The position numbers and the translations under genes are program-made. Under the pieces are notes generated by a model, which saw only the letters and a program-made list of their open reading frames with translations, did not search any database and was not told the DNA's origin. This document shows positions 45,286 through 53,223 of a DNA stretch of 64,000 bases, piece by piece; position 1 is the first letter of the stretch, and the number at the start of each line of letters is the position of its first letter. This DNA is from Alphaproteobacteria bacterium UBA3768 (lineage in GTDB: Bacteria; Pseudomonadota; Alphaproteobacteria; CAAHEQ01; UBA3637). Location of the stretch: positions 1 through 64,000 of the forward strand of contig DFFU01000003.1 of the NCBI GenBank assembly GCA_002372315.1, given 5' to 3'.

Positions 45286-45462
45286 GGTACCAAATCAAGC
45301 GGCTCCCTTTTTGGGAGCTGATTTTTTTATATTTTCCAAGCGCTTGTGCTGGTTCGATAAACACCCCTTCCGAAAGTGCCTATTTTCGTAAATTATCGAA
45401 CTCTGAAATGCAAATCTGTTTAAAAACAACAACTTATTCAAGTTCAAGTCCGACTAGCCCCC
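45286..45462 (+). repeat. Composite repeat, B module, copy 2
   Basis: It begins GGTACCAAATCAAGCGGCTCCC exactly as after tRNA-Leu. It keeps the terminator, GTTCGATAA (45352)/TTATCGAAC (45393-45401) and GTTCAAGTCCG (45442-45452). It directly abuts A copy 1. The minus strand continues the same protein frame as copy 1 but with one in-frame stop, so it is a coding fossil. Confidence 0.8.
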
Positions 45463-45550
45463 GAGACCTAATCGCAAATAAAATAACCTGTTGTGTTTTC
45501 TGGAATAATCTGGTACGATAGTAAAAGATTAAAACAAAGTGGAGAATAAA

Positions 45551-47833
45551 ATGAAAAAAACACTTTTAATCAGCACATTTTTGGTATCAATTTTTTATCA
45601 TTTTCAAGTCAATGCGACAGAATTAACAGATGCACTGAAAGAAGACAAACCTTTATCGGAAATTCAAACACTCATAAAAAATGGTGCAAATGTCAATCAA
45701 CCAGATGAAAAAACGGGAGCATATCCATTAATGATGGTAAAAGATACCGCAATATTTCAAGAACTTGTAAAAGCAGGCGCAGATATAAAAGCAAAGCATG
45801 AATATACTTCTGTCTTCCATGAAGTGTGTAGAAATGGAACCTTAGAAATGGTTCAGTATATGGTTAAATCAGGTGCCAATGTCAATGAAGTAATTGGAGA
45901 AGAGTACATGAAGCAGACGCCATTGATGGCTGCTGTCGCCAATAAAGATCCAAGGGTTGTTGAATTTTTAATCAAATCTGGAGCCAATGTAAAAGCGAAG
46001 ATTCCCTCGGCAATGGGTGATGATACTGTTTTAAAAACAGCAATTATAACCGATGCTAATCCAGAGGTTATAAAATTACTAATTAAAAATGGAGCTGATG
46101 TTCATCAAAAAGATAAATATACCGGTTCACTTTATGAAGATATAGTATCTGATAGCTCTTATCCAGAACTTATCTCAATATTTCAAAACGCTGGTTTAGA
46201 TTTTAAAAAAGAGAATTTAGATTTTCTTTTTTTAAGAGCCATAGAAAATAATAAGTCTTTAGAAATGGCGAAGTATTTACTTAAACTTGGGGCTAACCCT
46301 AATGTACAAGCCGAGAAAATGTTTATGGGATATCCAGTTAAAGAAGATTATCCTATTATAGTTGCAGCGAAAGCTGTTAGACCAGATGCTTTAAACTTTC
46401 TTCTGGAACAAAAAGTTAATGTGAATGTGAAGGATAAAGATGGAAAAACGCCATTGCAACTACTTCAAACAAATCAATATTTAATAAAAGATCCAAATTA
46501 CAATAAATTCATTGTTGCTTTGGGTGGAAAGTCAATGTCAGCTGATGATACAAAAAAATCTCAAAATAGTATGAAATTATTGGATAGTATTTCCAGTTCT
46601 AAAACAACAATAGAAGATGTAAAAAAGCTTATCCAAGATGGAGCTAATGTTAATTATAAGGATCGATATGAAAAAACAGTATTGATGGAAGCTTTAAATG
46701 TCTTGGATGAAAAAACATACAATGAATTCAAAGGAAATGGACTTATCGAAAGTAATTCAAATTATCGAGCATATATACAACAAAGGTTAGATATCGTAGA
46801 GTTTTTATTACAAAATGGGGCTGATATCAATGCCAAGGACAAATATGGTAAAAATTTATTATTTATAGCCATCCGACGTAATCAACCAGATATTTTGGAG
46901 TATTTATTGAAAAAAGGTATTGATGTTAATTCTACCAATAATGTGGGGGAAACTCCATTAATGGAAGCAGCGACAACTGCAGAAGATGTAAATGTCATTA
47001 AAGTATTATTAAAATACGGAGCGGATAAATCACTAAAAGATAAAAAAGGATTAACTGCGTCCAGACACGCTATGTTTAATTTGAATCCTGAAATTCAAAA
47101 TCTATTGAAAGTATCTGAGCCAGTCCAAAAATACGATCTACCAGCTTCTGCAGAAAAGTATTATTCTGAGATGAAAGAAGGTATTTTAAAAGAAATGGTT
47201 TTGCCCATGGTTCAAGGAACCGTTTCTGATCAGACAAAAGTACAATCTGTTATGAAACAAATAGAAGATTCCATTGACATGGAACAAGTTAAATCTGATA
47301 CGTGGCCATGTTTGTCGAAAATGCCAGAGTCGAAATGGAAATCAGCTGAAAAATGTTTTCAAAATTTCATGATGGATTTGATGCAAAAAACAGTAATGTT
47401 CACTGCGTTGGCTAATGGTGGCGAAAATGTCGATTTGAATGATAAGGGTGCCACGTTTTCTGCAATTAAAAAAGGCACCGAAGTTGTAGGGAATAAAGCT
47501 ATGGTAAAACACTATGCTAATTCTTTAATGACGGATATTTCTATAATATCTATTATTGCTAAAGCGGCTAATGGTGGGGAAGGAAAAGATATTTCTTCCG
47601 ATGAAGCAGATGATCTTAAGAACAAAAAAATAGCTTGTGGCGCAAAATTATATGGGAAAAAAGATGGCAGTGTTGTTATTGAGTTTCCCAATGAATGTGC
47701 TCGCATGGAAAAATCTGATGAACGATTTGATATATCTGTGGATGAAGTTATAGAAGCAGCTAAAAAAGATGAATATTCTTTATACACTCTTAGTTGTACA
47801 GGACATAAATGTATTGGGAAATTTAAGAATTAA
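45551..47833 (+). CDS. Secreted ankyrin-repeat protein
   Basis: The 760-residue protein has a signal peptide (MKKTLLISTFLVSIFYHFQVNA). It has two blocks of ankyrin repeats: about residues 25-300 with units such as GTLEMVQYMVKSGANVNE, and about 335-500 with NAKDKYGKNLLFIAIRRNQP and VNVIKVLLKYGADKSLKD. A non-ankyrin C-terminal region (about 510-760) has four to five cysteines. The ATG at 45551 has GTGGAG at normal spacing. Exported ankyrin proteins are often host- or competitor-directed, but no toxic domain is visible. It lies in the repeat-bounded accessory array. Confidence 0.8.
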   Translation: MKKTLLISTFLVSIFYHFQVNATELTDALKEDKPLSEIQTLIKNGANVNQPDEKTGAYPLMMVKDTAIFQELVKAGADIKAKHEYTSVFHEVCRNGTLEMVQYMVKSGANVNEVIGEEYMKQTPLMAAVANKDPRVVEFLIKSGANVKAKIPSAMGDDTVLKTAIITDANPEVIKLLIKNGADVHQKDKYTGSLYEDIVSDSSYPELISIFQNAGLDFKKENLDFLFLRAIENNKSLEMAKYLLKLGANPNVQAEKMFMGYPVKEDYPIIVAAKAVRPDALNFLLEQKVNVNVKDKDGKTPLQLLQTNQYLIKDPNYNKFIVALGGKSMSADDTKKSQNSMKLLDSISSSKTTIEDVKKLIQDGANVNYKDRYEKTVLMEALNVLDEKTYNEFKGNGLIESNSNYRAYIQQRLDIVEFLLQNGADINAKDKYGKNLLFIAIRRNQPDILEYLLKKGIDVNSTNNVGETPLMEAATTAEDVNVIKVLLKYGADKSLKDKKGLTASRHAMFNLNPEIQNLLKVSEPVQKYDLPASAEKYYSEMKEGILKEMVLPMVQGTVSDQTKVQSVMKQIEDSIDMEQVKSDTWPCLSKMPESKWKSAEKCFQNFMMDLMQKTVMFTALANGGENVDLNDKGATFSAIKKGTEVVGNKAMVKHYANSLMTDISIISIIAKAANGGEGKDISSDEADDLKNKKIACGAKLYGKKDGSVVIEFPNECARMEKSDERFDISVDEVIEAAKKDEYSLYTLSCTGHKCIGKFKN

Positions 47834-47839
47834 GTGAGA

Positions 47840-47941
47840 GTTTTTTCCTCGGGGGAAAAAAGTTAATTTGGGACGTTGATGTCCCATTTTAAATTTTCAA
47901 AAGTTCAATTTCCAACGCCAACTTTTTGAAATCCTCTAAAT
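47840..47941. repeat. Composite repeat, A module, copy 2
   Basis: It starts with the hairpin TTTTTTCC/GGAAAAAA just past the ankyrin stop, then TTAATTTGGGACGTTGATGTCCC and the TTTTCAAAAGTT/AACTTTTTGA pair. The minus strand reads EYRAKHLEDFKKLALEIELL, then KI and a stop, homologous to copy 1 with synonymous-type changes. Confidence 0.8.
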
Positions 47942-48333
47942 GTTTGGCTCGGTATTCGCAAAGCGTGTTGTACCAAGCATTACAACCACCGTTTCAATGG
48001 TGGTTTTTCAATTCCGACATCAATTCATTCTGCACTACCGTTTGAATTCATTGTGTTTCATTGCTTTGCGCGCAAAAATAATTCACTGGATTATTTTTGC
48101 TTGCGCAGTTATTTTATAAGGCTTCTTACAAGTTCGATAATGACTTCTCTAAAAAAGTGCATTTTTTATGAATTATCGAACAAAAAAATTAATTTCATTA
48201 TAAAACAATGCATTATTTAAGTTCAAGTCCGGCATGGGCTCAAAAAAATTTTTTAATCAATCAATTTTTTTCTTGCTGTATGTTTTGAATAGCTGTAGAC
48301 TATTAAATATATTATAAATGAAAGGATAAAAAA
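47942..48333. other. Long non-coding spacer with diverged B module
   Basis: It holds GTACCA (47970), a terminator-like hairpin AACCACC/GGTGGTT plus Ts (47984-48009) and a strong hairpin GCAAAAATAAT/ATTATTTTTGC (48068-48106 including outer GCGC). It also holds GTTCGATAAT (48132)/ATTATCGAAC (48172-48181) and GTTCAAGTCCG (48221-48231). The order of elements matches B copies 1 and 2, although sequence has diverged. No credible gene is present. Confidence 0.65.
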
Positions 48334-49059
48334 ATGGGAATTTTAAATATTTTTACGCGTAACGAAGAAACAAAAGCAGAGGAACTATCTGTAAAAAAAA
48401 ATGAACCAATGATATTAAGTGGGAAGGCTGAGTTAAAGTGCTTGTCTGTTGTTACAGAAGGACGAATTTGTCCTACTGTTGAATTCAGTAATAAAAATCC
48501 TATTATGAGAGTGGTTAGGTCCTCTGGTTTGGTAGATAACCAAGGGATGAAACAAGGTCAATGGAAAACTTTTTCTTATGATTTTGCATATAAAAACCAT
48601 TTTCCTAACGAAGAAAAAATTGGTGAATATAATGGGGATGTTATTGTGAAGTATCCTTCAAAATTATCCACTTATAAGGATGGTGAAAAAGAAGGGGAAG
48701 AATTAAGCTTTGATCGCATTGGACGTATCATCAAAGTTTCTCCATACAAAAAAAATAGATTACATGGAATTGAAACCATTTACAAATATGAGAAAAATGG
48801 AAATGTTACGGTTTTTTATTCTCAATATGAAAATGGAGAATTGACGAAGAGCGATGGTCAACTTAGATGCGAATGGACGAAGAAAAAGGAAAGTTTGAAA
48901 GTTGAAAAAGAAATGGATAAAAAGGAACGTTCAGAGACTTTAAAAAAAGTATTGGAAGCAAGTTCAAAAGAAGAGAAAAAGAAAGTTTTAAAAGAATTTC
49001 ACTCTCAACAAAGTCCCGCAGGTGTAAAGCGTCGAACAGCTTTAAAATTTGACAGATGA
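48334..49059 (+). CDS. MORN-like/YwqK-like cargo protein
   Basis: The 241-residue cytoplasmic protein has repeated strand-turn motifs of the MORN-variant type (GMKQGQWKTFSYDF, YKDGEKEGEELSFDRIGRI, KKNRLHGIETIYKYEKNGN, YENGELTKSDG). A Lys/Glu-rich helical tail from about 190 follows. MORN variants of this type are often annotated as YwqK-family antitoxin-like proteins, but no toxin partner is adjacent. AAAGGA precedes the ATG. It sits between two repeat copies. Confidence 0.6.
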   Translation: MGILNIFTRNEETKAEELSVKKNEPMILSGKAELKCLSVVTEGRICPTVEFSNKNPIMRVVRSSGLVDNQGMKQGQWKTFSYDFAYKNHFPNEEKIGEYNGDVIVKYPSKLSTYKDGEKEGEELSFDRIGRIIKVSPYKKNRLHGIETIYKYEKNGNVTVFYSQYENGELTKSDGQLRCEWTKKKESLKVEKEMDKKERSETLKKVLEASSKEEKKKVLKEFHSQQSPAGVKRRTALKFDR

Positions 49060-49160
49060 CTTTTTCCCTCAGGGGAAAAAGTTAATTTGGGATGTCGACG
49101 TCCTGAATTAAAATTTCAAAAATTCTACTTGTTGTGCCAACTTTTTGAAATTTGTTAAAT
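49060..49160. repeat. Composite repeat, A module, copy 3
   Basis: The hairpin CTTTTTCCC/GGGAAAAAG begins at the stop of the MORN-like gene. TTAATTTGGG and the GGATG/CGTCC hairpin follow, the latter with changes relative to copy 1 that keep most pairing. The TTTCAAAAA/TTTTTGAAA pair completes it. The minus strand reads LTNFKKLAQQVEFLKF and a stop. No B module follows. Confidence 0.8.
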
Positions 49161-49175
49161 TTAGGGGGCCAATTT

Positions 49176-49204
49176 TTGACATATTCATGTTTTTATGATA
49201 TAAT
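49176..49204 (+). promoter_or_regulatory. Promoter of the orphan cargo gene
   Basis: A perfect TTGACA (49176-49181), a 17-bp spacer and perfect TATAAT (49199-49204), 27 bp before the GTG start. Confidence 0.85.
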
Positions 49205-49230
49205 ACAATCTCTAAATGTGAGGTAGTTAA

Positions 49231-50628
49231 GTGGTTAAAAAAGTAAATTTTAAACCAAATAGTTTGCGAATATTCTCTGAAGTTTTAGGGGATTTAAAGG
49301 AGCATTGTTTCCCACCCTATGAACAAATCCAACCTATTATTCAAATCCGTCCTGCAGAAGATTGTCTTTACTCTAGCTATGGTACTTATACAATAGAAGA
49401 ATTAAATAATTCAGTTCAAAAAAAACAGACATTACCCTCGCACATTAAGTTTATGAAAACAAATGGGATATCTTGGTTTTACAAAGATGATGATCCTTTT
49501 GATTTCTATTCAACAAAGAAACATGTTTCGTTAGGTTTTTCACCTCAAAGATTAATGAACCCAAAAATTCTTAAAGATAGAGAAATCCTTAATTGCATAA
49601 AAAAAATGCTGGCTTTACTCGGTCAACCAAATATTTCTGAAACAGATGTAATTAAGGTTTTTCCAGAAGATATTTGCAGAAAAGTATATGAACTAAGTTC
49701 CCCCAGAGAAGATATCTTATCCTGCCTGACAATTTCTATAGAAAAAGTACGTCAAACTTTGTTTCCGCACTTGAAAACGCATCATGAAAAGGATATTCAA
49801 AATTTACCAGAATTTCAGGCATTTCATAAAGCTAACCCAGATAAATCTTTGCTTGATTTTTTAAAAAAAGATTACAGAGGGTTTTCTTTGGCAGAAGAAT
49901 GGGGATATATAAAAAATTCCAAAAAATTAATTGAATTCCAAAAATTAAGAAATACCCCTCGTCATGTATCGAAATTTATGAAAAATCCTATTCTCTCCGG
50001 AGAAACTGACTCTATGACAGATGAAGATTGGAATAGATGGATTTATCACCAAGGATATCCTTACCAAAATCCAACAGAACTTTTTGATGATTTTCAAAAA
50101 GCCCTGTTTTTCGTGTCACCTAAAAAGCCACAGAGTACAATTTCTTATGATGATGCCACCTGTGCAATTTGGGCTCAAAAAGATATTGAGAAATTAAAAA
50201 AAATATTGAACACTCTCTCTTTTGAAAAAGATATGGAAACCTTCTTAAAGAAAAATTTTCCGAATGAAGTTTCCCCCGAAACAGTGACCATAGAAAAATC
50301 TGATAAAACGAAAACTCTCGAATCAGTTACACTTTTTTCCACCTTCTTTGTTAAAAAAAATGGGGTAGCCCCCAGTGAAATTGCCCAAGAACAACCTGAT
50401 GGAACACTATTGTTCAAAGAAAAAGATTTCCATAATTGGATACATCATGCAAAAACAACAGCCCATGCTCATGAAGGGTATCAGGAAAGCTCAAAAATCT
50501 TATCTGAAGATATGCAATATTTATCAGATTTTGTGGCCGATCTAACGGATGCTTTTAATCAGAAGGCACAATCAAGAATTCGGATGGCTAAAACTACAAA
50601 ATGCCATATTCAAAACTCTGGTCGCTAA
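49231..50628 (+). CDS. Orphan cargo protein, unknown
   Basis: The 465-residue soluble protein starts with GTG (GAGGT Shine-Dalgarno upstream). It is mostly helical and rich in Lys, aromatic and Asp residues, with no signal peptide or membrane segment. Segments such as MTDEDWNRWIYHQGYPYQNPT and a His pair near the end (HAKTTAHAHEGYQ) stand out. I recognise no domain or catalytic motif. It is the last gene of the repeat-bounded region and has its own strong promoter. Confidence 0.6.
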   Translation: MVKKVNFKPNSLRIFSEVLGDLKEHCFPPYEQIQPIIQIRPAEDCLYSSYGTYTIEELNNSVQKKQTLPSHIKFMKTNGISWFYKDDDPFDFYSTKKHVSLGFSPQRLMNPKILKDREILNCIKKMLALLGQPNISETDVIKVFPEDICRKVYELSSPREDILSCLTISIEKVRQTLFPHLKTHHEKDIQNLPEFQAFHKANPDKSLLDFLKKDYRGFSLAEEWGYIKNSKKLIEFQKLRNTPRHVSKFMKNPILSGETDSMTDEDWNRWIYHQGYPYQNPTELFDDFQKALFFVSPKKPQSTISYDDATCAIWAQKDIEKLKKILNTLSFEKDMETFLKKNFPNEVSPETVTIEKSDKTKTLESVTLFSTFFVKKNGVAPSEIAQEQPDGTLLFKEKDFHNWIHHAKTTAHAHEGYQESSKILSEDMQYLSDFVADLTDAFNQKAQSRIRMAKTTKCHIQNSGR

Positions 50629-50632
50629 AGAA

Positions 50633-50699
50633 TCCCATGTTTGAATTAAAACTTCAGGAGCTCCACTTGCTGTGCCCACTTTTTGAAATTCTCTAAAAT
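50633..50699. repeat. Composite repeat, A module, copy 4 (short)
   Basis: It lies five bases past the orphan gene stop. It lacks the hairpin start but its minus strand reads LENFKKWAQQVELLKF and a stop. It differs from copy 1 mainly at third codon positions. Confidence 0.75.
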
Positions 50700-50866
50700 A
50701 AATGTTTATGCAAAAAAATTTTGATCTTATATTCATTAGAGAATATGTTTTTTCTTGATGTTCTTTTGGGTTTTATTGACAGTTGTTGATTGGTTTATTT
50801 TACAGTTGTATTTTTTATAAAAATCTGCTAATATAAACTGGTGTAACGCAAACTGAAAGGATGCGC

Positions 50867-51745
50867 ATGAAAGGTATCGTATTAGCTGGCGGTTCAGGGA
50901 CACGACTTTATCCGCTGACAAAAGTAATTTCCAAACAATTATTACCTGTTTATAATAAACCAATGATTTACTATCCTTTATCGACATTAATGTCATTTGG
51001 CATAAAGGATTTTTTAATTATTTCAACCCCCCAAGATACCCCCAACATTGAAAAGCTTTTGCAAGATGGCAGAGATTTTGGTATCAATATTCAATACGCT
51101 GTTCAAAAGGAACCCAAAGGAATTGCTCAAGCGTTTACCATTGGGGCTGATTTTGTGGGTAATGATGATGTGGCTTTAATTTTGGGGGATAATATTTTCT
51201 ATATGGACGAACAACTACCTGCGTTCAGATCAGAGGTTGAAAAAAACAAAGGGAAGAATGCGACCATATTTGCGTATCATGTGTCAGACCCAGAAAGATT
51301 TGGTGTTGTTGAATTTGACAAAAATAATAAGGCGGTTTCAATAGAAGAAAAGCCAAAAGCTCCTAAATCAAATTACGCTTCTGTTGGACTTTATTTTTAT
51401 CCATCTGATGTGGTACAAAAAGCGCAATTATTGCAACCATCTGCGCGTGGGGAATATGAAATTACAGATTTGAATAATTTGTATTTAAAAGAAAATCGGA
51501 TGAACGTTGTTCCGATGGGACGGGGGATTGCTTGGTTGGATGCGGGCACTTTTGATAGCCTTTTGGAAGCAGGGAACTTTGTTCAAATTTTGGAACAAAG
51601 GCAAGGGCTCCAAATGGCCTGTTTGGAAGAAATTGCCTATAAAAACCATTTCATTGAGAAAAACCAAATGGAAAATCTGATTTGCAGACATAAAGGTAGT
51701 ACTTATAAAACATATTTGCAAAATTTAATAAAGGAAAAAGCATGA
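50867..51745 (+). CDS. rfbA: Glucose-1-phosphate thymidylyltransferase
   Basis: RmlA makes dTDP-glucose from dTTP and glucose-1-phosphate, the first step to dTDP-L-rhamnose. The 292-residue protein has the nucleotide site GIVLAGGSGTRLYPLTK at the N-terminus, LILGDNIFY with the metal-binding Asp, EEKPKAPKS and AWLDAGTFDSLLEAG. I chose the ATG at 50867: AAAGG has good spacing to it but not to the one at 50861. It is the first of three overlapping rhamnose genes. Confidence 0.95.
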   Translation: MKGIVLAGGSGTRLYPLTKVISKQLLPVYNKPMIYYPLSTLMSFGIKDFLIISTPQDTPNIEKLLQDGRDFGINIQYAVQKEPKGIAQAFTIGADFVGNDDVALILGDNIFYMDEQLPAFRSEVEKNKGKNATIFAYHVSDPERFGVVEFDKNNKAVSIEEKPKAPKSNYASVGLYFYPSDVVQKAQLLQPSARGEYEITDLNNLYLKENRMNVVPMGRGIAWLDAGTFDSLLEAGNFVQILEQRQGLQMACLEEIAYKNHFIEKNQMENLICRHKGSTYKTYLQNLIKEKA

Positions 51746-52296
51746 ACTTTATCAAAACAGCCATAGACGGCGTTTTCATTGTTGAACCGAAAATTTTTAA
51801 AGATGAACGGGGATATTTCTTTGAAAGTTACAACGAAGAAGAATTTAAAAAGAACGGCATTCCAAATCGTTTTGTTCAGGATAATCAGTCTGAGTCCAGT
51901 GAGGGTGTCATACGTGGATTGCATATGCAAAAAGAACCACATGCTCAGGCAAAATTGGTACGAGTTGTCAAAGGAAAAGTTTTGGATGTGGCGGTGGATG
52001 TACGCCCCAATTCTCCTACTTTTGGTAAATATGTCGCGGTGGAATTATCAGATGAAAATCAACGTCAATTGTTTATTCCACGTGGATTTTTACATGGCTT
52101 TTCGGTGTTGAGCAAAAAAGTTATATTTGCCTATAAATGCGATAACCTTTATTGCAAAGAGGCAGAATTTGGTATTCGCTATGATGACCCAGAAATTGGT
52201 GTCGATTGGCGCGTGCCACCTGAAAAAGTGATTACTTCCCCTAAGGATAGAATGGCCAATAAATTAAGCGATTTAAGGAAAATACATGTCAGATAA
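51742..52296 (+). CDS. rfbC: dTDP-4-dehydrorhamnose 3,5-epimerase
   Basis: The 184-residue protein has the RmlC cupin signature: FKDERGYFFESYNEEEF, QDNQSESSEGVIRGLHMQ with the catalytic His, and PRGFLHGFSVLS. It epimerises dTDP-4-keto-6-deoxyglucose. Its start overlaps the rfbA stop by ATGA. Confidence 0.95.
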   Translation: MNFIKTAIDGVFIVEPKIFKDERGYFFESYNEEEFKKNGIPNRFVQDNQSESSEGVIRGLHMQKEPHAQAKLVRVVKGKVLDVAVDVRPNSPTFGKYVAVELSDENQRQLFIPRGFLHGFSVLSKKVIFAYKCDNLYCKEAEFGIRYDDPEIGVDWRVPPEKVITSPKDRMANKLSDLRKIHVR

Positions 52297-53116
52297 AGTT
52301 TTGATTACAGGTTCTCGTGGTCAGTTGGGTACGGAACTTTCCAAGTTGTTACCAGATGCTGTTTTGACAGATGTGGCCGAGTTGGATATTACAGATTTAT
52401 CAGCTGTTCAAAAATTCGTAAAAGAAAAAGGGGTTGGTGTAATTATAAACTGTGCGGCATACACAGCGGTGGATAAGGCCGAAGATGATTCGCTTGTGGC
52501 CGAAAGAATCAATATATTAGGTCCTGAAAATTTGGCAAAAACAGGCTGTAAGATTGTACATATTTCAACAGATTATGTTTTTGATGGTAAAGGATATCAA
52601 CCTTACACACCAACGGATGAGGCGAATCCAATTTCAATTTATGGCAAAACAAAACGTGCTGGGGAATTGGCTGTTCTTGCCCATGCAAAGGAAGCCATTA
52701 TAATTCGCAGTGCTTGGCTTTATTCGCCTTATGGTAATAATTTTGTCAAAACAATGCGCCGTTTAGGTTCGGAAAAGGAAAGTATAAATGTCGTGGTGGA
52801 TCAAATAGGAACACCTACCTATGCGGTGGATTTAGCTGATGCGATTGTGAAAATTTTACCCCAGATTTCCCAAGTCAATAAAGGTATTTACCATTATACC
52901 AATGAGGGAGTCTGTTCATGGTATGATTTTGCCAAAGAAATTATGGATGCCTCTGGTTTAAAGTGTCAGGTCAATCCCATTCAAAGCTCGGCCTATCCAA
53001 CGAGGGCTAAGCGTCCTTTTTACAGCGTCTTAGATAAAACTTTAATTAAGGATACCTTTGGCATTCAAATTCGGCATTGGAGAGAGGCGCTACAAGAGTG
53101 TTTAAAGAAATTTTAA
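52286..53116 (+). CDS. rfbD: dTDP-4-dehydrorhamnose reductase
   Basis: The 276-residue SDR enzyme has the NAD(P) loop ITGSRGQLGTEL, STDYVFDGKGYQPY and the catalytic YGKTKRAGE (YxxxK). It makes dTDP-L-rhamnose for envelope polysaccharide. It overlaps rfbC by 11 bp. The dehydratase gene rfbB is not in this cluster. Confidence 0.95.
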   Translation: MSDKVLITGSRGQLGTELSKLLPDAVLTDVAELDITDLSAVQKFVKEKGVGVIINCAAYTAVDKAEDDSLVAERINILGPENLAKTGCKIVHISTDYVFDGKGYQPYTPTDEANPISIYGKTKRAGELAVLAHAKEAIIIRSAWLYSPYGNNFVKTMRRLGSEKESINVVVDQIGTPTYAVDLADAIVKILPQISQVNKGIYHYTNEGVCSWYDFAKEIMDASGLKCQVNPIQSSAYPTRAKRPFYSVLDKTLIKDTFGIQIRHWREALQECLKKF

Positions 53117-53167
53117 TGGGTACTGTGTTTTGCTCTGAAATTTACTCCTTTGACAAAATAACAAAAG

Positions 53168-53196
53168 TTGTTTTTTGTTCAAAATTTTTCTATAAT
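53168..53196 (+). promoter_or_regulatory. Promoter of the CstA-family gene
   Basis: TTGTTT (53168-53173), a 17-bp spacer and perfect TATAAT (53191-53196), 28 bp before the ATG. Confidence 0.7.
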
Positions 53197-53223
53197 AAAC
53201 TCCCTTTAGAAAGGAAATAAATT

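Noticed and set aside
45243..45521. 92-codon forward frame in the repeat region
   Set aside because: It runs across repeat modules whose coding signal is on the opposite strand, and it has no Shine-Dalgarno.
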